Assembly (NCBI GenBank): GCA_018350325.1
Contig: JAEVLN010000009.1
Span: 3,051,559 to 3,115,558, forward strand
Length of the DNA: 64,000 nt
Direction: 5' to 3'
Origin: Globodera rostochiensis
Taxonomy: Eukaryota; Nematoda; Chromadorea; Rhabditida; Heteroderidae
This document shows positions 35,777-47,399 of this stretch, in pieces (position 1 is the first letter of the stretch; each line of letters starts with the position of its first letter). The notes below the pieces were generated by a model. The model was not told the origin of the DNA. It saw nothing but the letters and a program-made list of their open reading frames with translations, and ran no database searches. Both the position numbers and the translations under genes were made by a program.

Positions 35777-36605
35777 TAGATTTTTGTTTATAATTCTATT
35801 TTAGAAATAATTTAAATTTGAAAACTACTTAACGCAAATAATCATAACTAGAATAAGTATTTCGATTTATCACCGCTTTTAAAGTTAAGCAGAAATATTG
35901 CGGATTTTATTATTGAAACAGTTTCAAGATTTTTTTCCAATTTATACCTTTTTTTGATAAAATTGATTAAATAAAATTTTAAAATTAATAGACTGGTCAA
36001 GTATTTGCACATGGAAGTCTGGTTTTTTAAATTAGTAATAATTGATATTTTATTTGATTGAGGTCTTTTGGCAGAGGTGTTCATTTGTTCTAAAACATCG
36101 TTTCTGTGTTTTTATAACTTTAATATAAAACATTAATAAATTAAATAGCATTAGCCATGATATCACCAGCATTAATATTTTAAGTAAAAAACTATAGAAG
36201 GTTTTATCACCTTACAAAGTTGCAATTTTAAGACTTCTATTAGGGTATTTGTCATTGGTAAAGGTCTGTCTATTCATTTGTTCAGCTGTTCTGTTTCATC
36301 TGTTTTTGTCATTGAATTCGAAGATTTATTGAAATATTTATATTTATTAATATTTTTTAAATCACTTTCTTCTTATGACTTCTAAATTTTAATCCTAAAT
36401 GCAAAAGCGACGTTGTTTGTTTGATTCGCCACAATCTTCTGTCGTCAAGCATGCCCGCATTTTCCAAATTTATCTATTTGTCGTATTGATATTCCAATGT
36501 TTTTGAATTAATTATTTAAAAATTACTATTGGGTAATTCTTAAAATATTTAAAACAATATTTACATATTCATAATTTTATCAAATAAATAAAGTTATTAT
36601 TTATT

Positions 36606-36737
36606 TCATGAAAGTTCTATCCTCCTAACGGCCGACCATCTCTCGTTGTGTGTCAGTTTTAATATGTTTTTTAAAATGGTGGGCGAACTACAAGTATCTT
36701 TCCCATCCTCATTTGAACCCGGTCGGCATTGAAACTT
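36606..36737 (-). CDS. Hypothetical coding segment, 43 codons
   Basis: Minus frame beginning at AATAAAAG (acceptor-like) and reading FQCRPGSNEDGKDTCSSPTI, then LKLTHNERWSAVRRIELS, to TGA 36606-36608. It links two G+C-rich parts (36620-36655 and 36670-36730) in one frame. Two cysteines and a tryptophan are present. Minus is the A-rich strand of this block. No family recognised. Confidence 0.4.
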   Translation of the reverse strand, partial: KFQCRPGSNEDGKDTCSSPTILKNILKLTHNERWSAVRRIELS

Positions 36738-38970
36738 TTATTATAATATTTGGGTCTGCTCTGTAATAAATTGCATAAGTTAGTTTTAATTGATTGTCTT
36801 GCACTTTCGCTAGAAAAATGTAATTAGTATGATATACAAGTATAATTGATATCATAGATTTTTACTATCTCTGTTAAAATATATTTTAATGTTACAAGCA
36901 ATTTTGCTATTGTAAACACGATCCTGCCAATTAATTATAGAATTATAATCTTTTTGCTGGTTGTTGATTTACATCTGCGCATTTACATTTATTTGTATTG
37001 TTTATCTAAAGAATTTATTTATTACGTTGGTAAAAATATTTTGACCCCAATTTGCCTTAAAATAGAAATAGAACTCAATACTCGATTAAAGTTAAACATT
37101 TTATTTGTATAAGTTGTCAATAATGGCTTATTAATTTAAACAAACCAAAAGTCATTATAATGAATGAAAGAAAAAGAAAGACGGTTCTAAAACAGTATCC
37201 ATATTAATTTTTTAAATTTTTGATTAATTCTTTAAATTCAATCATAAGTAATTATTTTCCAATTAAAAGCTTCGCGAAATATTTTAAAAGTTTATTGAAG
37301 TAAAGCGACATCTCAAGTAAATGTTAAAATTCGTTTCTTTGTTGCATAAGAATGCTCAGATTCAAAAAATCTATCTATTGTATGTATCGCGTGCGTTAAA
37401 AATAATATACGCATGTTATAAATGTTTCAAAAAATTATAAAAAAACAACACAATTATGAAAATTTTAATAGAATTAAAGAAAAAGCGCTTAACATTTTAA
37501 TTTGCACAAAAATTACACCATCATTTATGTTTATTTGTAACTAAATCTATATGCAAAGCTGGCTGATTAAATTCTTTCAGCCTACAAAACTGCAAGAAAA
37601 AGTGAAGAAAGTATAAAAGTTTCTTTAAAAATATTTATATAGAAAAAAATTCTACAAAAAATGTAAATAAGAATAAATTTCAAAATATTTGTTATATATT
37701 TATTGACGTCTCTCAACTTTAATAATTTTTTTAAAATTATTGTTATTTAATTTAATTACCTATTTAACAACAACATCGAACTATAAATCAAGGTCATACA
37801 ATTAAATATTAATTATTAAACATCGAGAATATAGTCCGCGTTTAACATTTTAAAGCACTTTTTTAAATGTGGAATGTTGTCATTGCCTATTTCAAAACAT
37901 TAAATGAAAAAAATTAATACCTAACATTATTGTTCATAATATTAAAAATTAATTATTCATACTGATTAGCAAAACAATACTCAACAATGACTTGCTTTGC
38001 TTTGTTTCTTTTTTCAAAATTCTAAAGTTAAAAAGATTATTAGTGTGAAACGAAAGTATATATTCAATCGTTTCAATATATGTAATTAAATATTTAATTC
38101 AACTTTAAAACTAAACATTTTCGTTTTTAACTGATTTTTTGTAAATAAAATAATAAATTTAATTAGAAAATATTTTAAATTAGACTTTATATTATTTAGT
38201 ATGTTTTTTTATTTGTTTTTGTTATTTTTTACGGTTTTCGTATTCGTCATATCTTTGGTATGGGAGTGAATAATTTCTCTTGCCACCATTCATGTAGGGA
38301 TTAATTTTATTATACATGACAATTTTAAGTTAAATTTTGTTTTTTTTTCCAATTTCGTATAAAAAATTTTATAATTTAAACCTTATCGCCGCTTCCTCTC
38401 TCTCTTTTCACAACAACTCCTGCATCTATAATTTGGGCAGCTTATACTGTAAAGATTATAATTATAAGCAATAATTAAAATACATACATATGATCATTGA
38501 TGTTGCCTCAATTATAATAGCATTAAAAAGGTGAAATTCAATGCAATCTAAATTTGCACTTTATTCAAAATTTGAAATTATTAGAAAATATACATATAAA
38601 TTTTAATATTTTTTATGTTTAAAATTATTAAATTTTATGGACATCATAATTTAGATAATATTATAGCTAAATTTATATTATAAGAAGTAATTTCTCTAAA
38701 AATAACAAATTATTTATCAGTCTATCACTGTTGAAGAAAGCAAAGAGGTTGCGACATTGCTTCGATAACCACGAATCCAAGGCATACAGATAGGATTCGC
38801 TATGTTCGGGGTTTAAGAAAGTACAAATAATTTTAAATCTTAAAAACAAACAAAAATTAATCGATAACAATAATTGTACTTAATGCGATCTTTCTCAACT
38901 TTCGTCGAGAGAAACCGAATTTTAAATGTCAGAGAAAAATCATAAAATTATTATCAAATGAATTTTTTAA

Positions 38971-39240
38971 ACTTTACCTCAGAATAATAATTTATTGGAA
39001 TTAAATCTTCATGTGGAAATGATCGAACAAATTAAATATCTCGGGATTATGGAAAAAGGTACTTTTCACTCAAATGGGCGTCTAGAGGCTGAACCGTGTG
39101 GTACCTAACACTTGGTTGAAGAAACACCTTTCCCACCACTACTTCGAGCACCGCAAATTCACAGCTATGTTAAGCCGGGTTCTCTTCTAGAGAAGGCGGG
39201 AAGGCCGCGCTGTACCACAATGCACTTTTGAACAGATTCA
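38971..39240 (+). pseudogene. LINE reverse-transcriptase remnant
   Basis: The first frame (38971-39108) contains HVEMIEQIKYLGIMEKGTFH and then SNGRLEAE. This matches the region of non-LTR retrotransposon reverse transcriptases downstream of the catalytic FADD box, where proteins read approximately veefKYLG...s.nGr.eaEi. After a TAA at 39106 the same frame stays open to a TGA near 39226, while another frame (RLNRVVPNTWLKKHL...) is open across the join, so small insertions or deletions have scrambled it. No endonuclease, FADD box or poly-A tail is seen; it is a short decayed fragment. Confidence 0.5.
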
Positions 39241-39934
39241 TCAACCGATCTGTAAAATACTAAATAAATAAATTGAAAAAAATTGTAGTTATTTCAGATT
39301 AACATATAGATTGATATTTTTGTTTAACCGTTAATTAATAACAAAATCGTGCATGCGGCAACCATCATATATTTTCTACAGATAATAATTTAAATTTTCT
39401 AATAGTTGTAATATTTAATATTAATGAAATTGACCAGACAGCTGCACGATGTCAAAATAATTAAATAAAAATCAAAAATTTGAATCTTTGTTTGGCAGTT
39501 AATATTTTATAGCTAATTTATGTAAAAATGACGACCGTAAGCTGCTGTCAGGCAGAACATTTTATCTAGCGCAGTAACTTCTTGTTACAATAAGTAAAAA
39601 TGATTTAAGTAACCAAATAATCTAAAAAAGCGGTTTGAAAACAGGCCGCCATACCCGTGTTTCAAACCGTCTAATACGTCCAAGTTAATTATAATAGGCT
39701 ATAAATTTTATGAATAAACAAATCATATTGCTGCGTCAAAAATCGATTAATTTTAACAAGTGGATGAAACAAAACTAAATTTAATTCTATTTTAGTTTTA
39801 TAAATAGTTTAATTTTACACTATTGGCGATAAAATTTTTGACAACACTTTTAAAAACTCCAAACAATAACTACTTTAGAAATAATTATTTTAGATAAAAA
39901 GATAATAATCAGTACTTAAAACGATTTGCAAAAA

Positions 39935-40085
39935 GAGCCGGCACAGCGCCACAGCAGTAGCAGCAAAATCCGGCATTAAATCCCGCGCAGCAACAAAAAT
40001 ATCCGAATCCCTCTCGCAGCACCACCACATCCGCAAAACGGACTTTTAGTTCAACACAGGTCCCCTGTTCCTATTAAAGGCAATG
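39935..40085 (+). other. CAG/CAA-rich islet, possible polyglutamine coding segment
   Basis: About 52 % G+C over 140 bp. One plus frame gives ALNPAQQQKYPNPSRSTTTS and then AKRTFSSTQVP, preceded by CCA CAG CAG TAG CAG CAA, a glutamine run with one TAG. A second plus frame (ATAVAAKSGIKSRAATKISE...) is open for 40 codons after an AAAAAG acceptor-like site. Either could be real. The TAG inside a CAG/CAA run is a C-to-T change or a reassigned codon. Confidence 0.35.
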
Positions 40086-40999
40086 TACAACCTACCTCAT
40101 CAATTTAGGCAAATCATTTAATATGATAGGCGCAAAAAGAATTTGATAAAAATATTTGAATTTGGTGAATAAAATGAAAAGTTTAACACATTTACATTTT
40201 CGCCAACAAAGCTAAACTATCCTTTTTATTTGTACGATTAAAAATTTAAAATATTATAGAAATTGAAGATAAAGCAATAAATACAATAGTGTTGACACTG
40301 TTTGGTTAATAAAAAAAGCCAAAAATATGGAATAATATTTGTAAAAAACAAAAAGAAATACTAAAAAAATAAACATACATTTAAAAAAAATCAGCCCACA
40401 ATGCATAAAATGTTTTGGTCTAAGTATAATTATTTTAAATATTGGTAGATCTGTTAGTAAAATGAATAGGATTTTCAAAATAAAAAAGTGAATGAATGTA
40501 AGCCAGATAGTTTTTGTCAAATCAATGACACTTGCCATTATGTTAATACATTAAAAATTTTTATTGTTATTTATGTTTTGCACAATGAAGGTTATAATGC
40601 CCAACGCTTATTAGAATACTGCAACAACAATGTAAAAAAATCATTATTATTTTTGATTCAAAAGCACTAGATTAACATATCGAAACGCAAGCAGCATCAA
40701 CTATGTTGGAAGAATCTATTATTAAAAGTGCCGCCGGAGACCAATGTTTATTTACGTTAACAACTATTGAAATTGAAATCTCAAGAAGGCGTGGTCTGAC
40801 CACGTACCAATGAACGGGGGTAAAACAGATAAAACTGCGCAAAATAATTAATAAACAAGCGATGCTTTTAACTATTATTAAACTTATCTTACAAAATTTA
40901 TTGAATATTTAATTTGATGAAAAACGATTACACTTACACAGCTTTGGAAATTTTAAAAATTAACAGATACAAGTAGTGTTGAAGAAAATGTAATCAATA

Positions 41000-42800
41000 A
41001 TAATATAAAAGTTACATAAAAAATAAAAGAAACAAAATTTAATAGCACTTAATAAACAGCAGTAAATTATCATACCAATATTCGATTTAGTAATTTATTT
41101 ATAAAAATTTTTTTGGTGTTTATTTATAATAATTTTAAATATAACATTTTCTGAAATTAATTCGAACACCATAAATTATATATGCTTTTTTAGCAATTGC
41201 GTTTAATTTTAATTTTTCTAAATTTAATAACGCTAGTATTGATTACGAATGTAAATAGCTAGCAAATAGCAAATGCGATTTTTAAATTTAAAAATTAAAA
41301 ACATCTTTTTAACTCAGAAATATTAACTAATTTTTGAATCTGGCTAACTAAAAATTAAATTTAAAAACATTTAAATATTTCTAAATTTAAAAACATTTTA
41401 AATATTTCTAAATTCAAAAACTTATTTGTTAGCAACCTATCTCATAATTAGAGCCTTCTTACACTGAAAATTTAATGCAATTTTTTTTACATATTCTTTG
41501 GTATTATATTTTATTGTTATAATTTAAGGAATTTGTGGTAAAACACATTAAGTCAATGTTAATTAATTTTAATTTTACTTTTAATTTTAGAATAATGAAA
41601 ATAATTTAAAATAAAGTTTGACCTGATCGGAAGCCAAGAAGTTCCTTGATTGGTGATCAGTTAAATTAAAATAAAAACCTGCTTCGGTTTAATAACTTTT
41701 TATTATTTAGGCATCGGTTAAACAATTTGTATTTGCTGTTTTATTATGAATTGTTTTTAGTTATCACTTTCAATTGCATTTTTATAATTTATTTAGGTAT
41801 ACATAATAGTGTTTAGTTCTTTCTTTTTAAGCTAATTTATAAAATTTAATCACTATTATATTTGCTTAGAAATTTTCTTGTTTTTATTTTTTTATCATTT
41901 TGATAATACCTTTTAACAAGCTATTTTTTTCTTGAAGTATTTTGTCAAAAAAAACTCAGTTTTGTTGACAAATTCCAAATAAAAATTATGTAACTTTAGG
42001 AAAACTTTAACATTATTAACCCGAATTAACTTTCTTGGTGTAATTTTTTTTCCAAGCCCTCAGGGATTTTTATCCAAAATGAGCCCCATAGATTGTCTTT
42101 TTATCAAAAGTTCGGTAAATATCAAAATATTTAACGAACATACTGAGTTATTTAAAATAAATGAATTAATGTAAATTACATTTTCTTCACATGTGATGCG
42201 TTTTAATATTTTTTTCAATTGGACTATAATAGATTCAAGTTTTCTATTTTATTTTAAATTTTTTGGAAAAATGCAGCAGATCGTTTTATTTATTTTTTAT
42301 ATTGAATATTTTATAGTTTTAATATTGTTTTTATTTTGTCTTTTTGGGTTTGAGTCAAGAGAGATTCGCGCATTGATTATCACATAAATTATTTTGCACA
42401 ATGATTTTTTAATTTAAAGTTTTGGAAAAATGCTTAAATATTATACATTTTATATTTTTTTATAATTTTATTCATTTAAATTGGTAATATTTATTTTTCT
42501 TCGGATCCACAAAACATCAGAGAAATATTTTAATGATATGCGCGAGAAAAAAAAATAGTTCGCACAACTGCTGTAGCCGAATTATCTTATTTGAAGATAT
42601 TATAGGTACGCATATTTTTAGATAGGTTTTAAAATCATAAAATGTTAAATAAAACATGCTTTATTAAAATAAACATTTAGACAAGTAACCCAAATTAAAG
42701 TTTGCTAAAATTTCAAAAAGACAATAATAAAATGTTTCTACCGGAAATTGTAAATTTTGTTTAAAAAAAATAAAATTAAAGAATTCGCTTTGAACCAGCT
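41000..42800. other. A+T-rich interval without supported gene
   Basis: Low-complexity matrix. At 41339-41410 the motif CTAAATTTAAAAACATTTAA recurs two to three times with small changes, a minor local repeat. Islets are faint (41625-41660, 42040-42090). Skew changes from A-rich to T-rich on plus near 41.6 kb. Confidence 0.4.
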
Positions 42801-42827
42801 ACACTAATACAAAATTGTATAATTAAG

Positions 42828-43080
42828 TCATGGAATGACCAAAATAGAGCTTTCAACGACATCGGTTAATGATAAAATTTTAAAATACTTAAAAAATAAA
42901 ACAATAACTAATCCTAAATATGCAGCCCTTTTGGCTCTCCAAATAATGTTTTGGGCAGAGCATGTGCACAAAATCGGTTGGACTTCAACAAAGAATGATG
43001 TCTCGAATCGAAGACTTACTGTATGTACATCAATCTCGTTCCAACTGACTCTGGGTGTGTCCAAATCATTTTATTACTAA
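42828..43080. other. Block open on both strands, probably a repeat
   Basis: About 250 bp with more G+C (about 37 %) and 78-81-codon ORFs on both strands (plus IMFWAEHVHKIGWTSTKN; minus NEIDVHTVSLRFETSFFVEV). Antisense overlap over the whole length makes at most one real. Neither resembles a family I know. The uniform composition suggests a dispersed repeat rather than an exon. Confidence 0.3.
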
Positions 43081-43099
43081 ATTCAACATTTTGATATTT

Positions 43100-46000
43100 G
43101 CTGCGTATTTGAAATATAACTTAAAAAACATTTTTCATGTAAAACTCTCGGCTAGACATTTTATTCTTTAAGCTCCGATTTGGTTTAATTTTATATAATT
43201 AACATTTTAAAAAAGTTGAATAGTGAATTACAACTAAATTTTGTTTTATAATATTTTAATGTAGAAGTGTTAAAGCTTTATTTATATAAAGCTAAAATAA
43301 AAGCTTATAATAGTTGGTGGAAAGCAAATTCTTATTAATTAATTTATTCAAAAATAAAATATAACAATTTCCAATAGCATTTTTAGGTTGAATTTTTTTA
43401 ACATTTATATTTTAAGTTAAGAGTGGGATTTTTAACTTTTTGTGGATAATCTATTTTAATAGGTTAACTTCAAAACAAATAGCTATTTTATTCATATTGG
43501 CTCTAAATTTATTTCCTTTAATAAGCTAATTTTAATTCTCCAATTGATTTTAGAACATTTTATATTTGCATTCATTTTATCAATTTTTAAATCATGATAT
43601 AAAGAGCTAATTTGCTAGGTTGACGACGTCCAGGGACAATAGAGTTCTCTTCGTCCAGTCACACATCTATTCCATTGACTTCAACGCGGTTTTTGGGTGA
43701 ATTCGACCATTTTTTCCAGACTCATTATGCTATTGAAAATCAAACACAATTGGAAATGAATCAAAATTGATTGACGATGTTTCATAAAATAATAATTAAA
43801 AATATTATTAAATCATAACCAACATCAAAAAAAGCAGCAAAATAATATAATGCAATTTAAAGTTATTTGTTCAATGAAAAAACGATATAAGTAATTTAAG
43901 AAAAAACGACACTTAAATAAATAAACAGCACTGAAAACTTAGTTGACATCTTTAAACTTTAATCCACGAGGGAATGGAATTCAATTTTTATAGAAATAAT
44001 AGGAATGAGCTCTTTTTAAATTTTACAAATATTATTTTTCTAAAAAATCATAACACATATTTTAAAGCGTGCTTGTAAATAAAAAAAATTGAATTATAAT
44101 TTTGAAATCAACAAGAAGAAATTATCCTAAAAACTTTTGTCAAAAAACGGAAAAGTTAAAATAAACATACAATTGAAAATAATTATGCGCAAAATTTTTA
44201 TATAATGTTGTTATAGAACACAAAAATTCATTGAATATATTACAAAAGATATTCTTATCATAGTGTTGTTTAAAATAAAATATTATGGAATTATTTTAAA
44301 ATTGGCATGATTAGCTTTACATAAAAAAACAATATACAAATCAAATTTCATATACTATATTTCTTTTAAATAATGAGGGCCCATAATTAATAAAAATACT
44401 TTTATATATATACAATTAGTTAATTTCAATTTTTAATTATTGAAAGATTTTTAGCGCCTGTTCGCGTTTGGAAGACTTGGTCACAAATAAATCTGATTAA
44501 ATTATTTTATTAAAACGAAACGAAAAAATGTAACAAAAACAATATTAAAAAAACATTGAAAATATCGATCTTAAAATGAAATACTATTAAAAGTTATAGT
44601 AAAAAAACAAGTAATGCAAATTTGTAAGCGCAAAAAGAGACCGCATCAATATGATCAAAAAATTTAAATTAAATTGTTAACAGGTGTCTTTTAAACTCTT
44701 TTGTGAATAAATATAAAAGTATGAGTTACGAAGATCTTTATGCTCCACGAAATGTCAAAGGCGTTTTGCAACTAGTTAAATATAATGCTCAGAAAGACAA
44801 ACCATAAATGTTATTGAATAAATATAAAACATTGATTATCAATTAGAAATAGAATATTAATTAAAAATATCTAAATAAAATAATATACAAATAATATAAA
44901 TTTGGTATGACGAAATTAAAAAAAAAAACTTGGTTTTATAATTATAAATTGGTTTGCGTATGCATTTGTATAAATGATTATTTTTAAAATAATTAAAGCA
45001 AAAAGAGAGGAGCAGAGTGTCATATAATGAACTAATTTTTGCAAACAAGTATTAAAAAGGCTTAAGAGATAAGTTTTTGAAAATCTTTTAAAATTAAATT
45101 AAACAACAATAATTTTTTATAGGTAACATCTACAACGAAATAAACATATTTATTATTCGCTAAAATCAAATGGTCAAAACAGTAGTTAATGAGCAAAAAA
45201 ATAATATGTTAAAAGTTTTAAGTTAAGTGGTTCTATTGGATTGATAACAAAGAATTCTGGTTACCGTCTGGGTGAGGCGCTTTGCTCCTCGTGAAATTTC
45301 ACAGCTGAACAAACAAAGCAGTCAGAAAGCAAAAAAAAAAATCGGTTTGTCTGACGTCAATAGTTACTATTGAATGAATTACTCCAATACCTAAAGTAAA
45401 AATTTAAATTTATTCAAAAGTTAGGCTATTATAATTTTATGTTAAATAATATATTAAAATCAAACGAGAAAAATTTTAAAGGGAAATCTAAACTTCAAAC
45501 GCAATTTCTTTTTAAGGCTAATTATTATAAACAAAATAAAAAAATAGACCACTAATATTTGAATCCAATTATGGAAGCAAAAAAATAAAAACCAATAATG
45601 AAAAATATTTATATTTCAGTTAGTAATCTGTATTTAAAATATTTATTGATACGAAAAACAAATATTATATGATATAGAATAAATTTAAAGCTATTTAACT
45701 TATACACATAAGTCTTATAAAGATAAAAGTAAAAAAATTAAATTAAATATGTGTAATTCAGCAGACTTTAAAAGTTGCACTCGTATTGATTATTGCTAGC
45801 AACACGAGAATCTAACTAAACATCACCACGGGTGTAAAAAATCAATTTAAAAAATTAATTAAGCATAAAAAGGCGAATGAGTAATATACGGCTTCAATAT
45901 TACGACAATATTGTAATTCTAAAATTGTACCAAAAATATATGCTTTAAAATTGCATTCAAATAATAAAATCTTATATATAAAACAATATTTATAAAATAT

Positions 46001-46600
46001 TTTAGTCAAATAATTTATTGGGTTTTGAAAAAAAAATTGATGAAGAATGATATCGAGCTATTTACTTTTTAGAATTAAATTTTATCTTAAATTAAGGTTA
46101 TAAACATGCAGAACGCTACGTTATTCGTGTTTAGTGGTCGAGTAAAACGTATGCGAGAAGTTGCAAAATACTTTTCAGAAAATGTTTCTATTTAATAAAG
46201 TAGTTATAATAACAAAGATCAACAAATTTACATTGTTTGCTTCAAATATTGTCTAAATATAAACTATCAAGTGTCACAAAAAAAATACTCAAATTGAAAG
46301 ATAATTAGATAATGTCGTGAATTTTCAATTTTAAAATATCGAACAAGTTTACCAAGAGTAGAGCGTATCAGGAATTTTAGAGGGGTGAATAATAAATAAA
46401 TTTATAAATTACATTGAAATAATAAATTAATATAACAATGTTTATTTTAAAAAATTTTAAAAAATGTTCACTTGCCCGACTATATGTATTTACGCAATGG
46501 ACTTTTTTAACAGTTTAATCGCATTTTAAATTTGTAGCAATAATAATTTAATTTTAATGAAAAATATATTTTATTTTATTTTATTTTAATAAGATGTGCG
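43100..46600. other. A+T-rich interval with scattered islets
   Basis: Matrix turning A-rich on plus after about 43.7 kb. Islets at 43615-43735, 45245-45350 and 46085-46160. In the second, CGTCTGG|GTGAGGCG (donor-like) is followed after about 33 bp by TTTCACAG (acceptor-like), which would be a very short intron. None gives a decisive frame. Confidence 0.35.
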
Positions 46601-46639
46601 TTAAAAGAAATATAAAAATTCAATTCAATTTGCATTATA

Positions 46640-46753
46640 ATGAATTTCAGTCAACCTAATTTATTAAACAAAATGATGGAAGAACTCCAATTGGAAGCTG
46701 TTTGGGTGGTCGGGCAAAAAACATCTACGAGTATTATTGCAAAGCTAATTTAA
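46640..46753 (+). CDS. Short ATG-started coding segment
   Basis: A 37-codon frame starts at ATG 46640 and ends at TAA 46751. It reads MNFSQPNLLNKMMEELQLEA, then VWVVGQKTSTSIIAKL. It could be a first exon or a small protein. G+C is raised over 46670-46740. The next islet (46817-46930) lies 64 bp downstream and may be the following exon. No family recognised. Confidence 0.35.
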   Translation: MNFSQPNLLNKMMEELQLEAVWVVGQKTSTSIIAKLI

Positions 46754-46816
46754 TTTTAGATAGCTTTTAATTATTATTTGAATTAATATTTCTTTGATAT
46801 AAAGAATATTAAATGT

Positions 46817-46930
46817 CAGAAATGCTGAGATTTTGGGGGAAGAGACTTTGGTCCAAAAGCAAAAGCACGTGGAAACGGTGCACTCCGCCGTCGAATTGGG
46901 CAAAGGTTGAATGTATCAAATGTAAAAGGT
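46817..46930 (+). CDS. Candidate internal exon ending at AAAAG|GTGAGG
   Basis: Preceded by ATGTCAG (acceptor-like). All plus frames are open for at least 28 codons. One, NAEILGEETLVQKQKHVETV then HSAVELGK, reaches a GTTGAA; the other two reach the near-perfect donor AAAAG|GTGAGG at 46930. Strong splice borders and about 48 % G+C make an exon likely, but the frame is open to doubt. Confidence 0.4.
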
Positions 46931-46935
46931 GAGGA

Positions 46936-47365
46936 CCGACGCATGACAACGTGGTAAAAGGGCTCGTATTTTTTGTTTGAAATTGACTTTTAGTACTTAA
47001 GTTCGATTTGATAATTTTTTTTGGGTTATTATTATTATTGTATCTTATTTATTAGTAAGCGTTTACTGGCAACACACCTCCCTACTAAGCTTGAGTTATA
47101 AATAAACAAAGTAGAGAAATCACTCTTGCCATGATAAAACAAATTCGTTCATTTTGCCGAGAGTGCTGAAAGCAATTTGATTAGAATTAACTTTCTTAAA
47201 TTTAATATAGAAATTTAATGTTTATTTATATCGACGCGTGACGACGCGGTAAAATGGTTCGTATGTTCCCAATCAAATTGAACTTTTTTGTTTGAAATTG
47301 TACTTTTAGTATTTAGTTCGTTTTTTTTTGGGTTGTTAATGTTATTGTATCTTATTTATTAGTTA
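46936..47365 (+). repeat. Direct repeat of about 130 bp, two copies
   Basis: Copies at about 46936-47060 and 47233-47365 share CGACGCATGACAACGTGGTA / CGACGCGTGACGACGCGGTA, then TTTTTGTTTGAAATTG, CTTTTAGTA, TTAAGTTCG / TTAGTTCG and TTATTGTATCTTATTTATTA. They are about 80-85 % alike, with one 23-bp insertion in the second copy. The intervening 170 bp are unrelated. This may be a dispersed element present twice or an old tandem duplication. Confidence 0.75.
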
Positions 47366-47399
47366 ACTATTGTGTTTGTTATGATGTGTGTGCCCTGTC

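Noticed and set aside
40254..40670. 94- and 60-codon ORFs
   Set aside because: The 94-codon minus ORF is F/L/I-rich translated matrix of the kind expected by chance; the plus ORF lacks a G+C rise or splice borders.
42828..43080. Two antisense genes of about 80 codons
   Set aside because: Complete antisense overlap with no homology; kept only as a compositional block.
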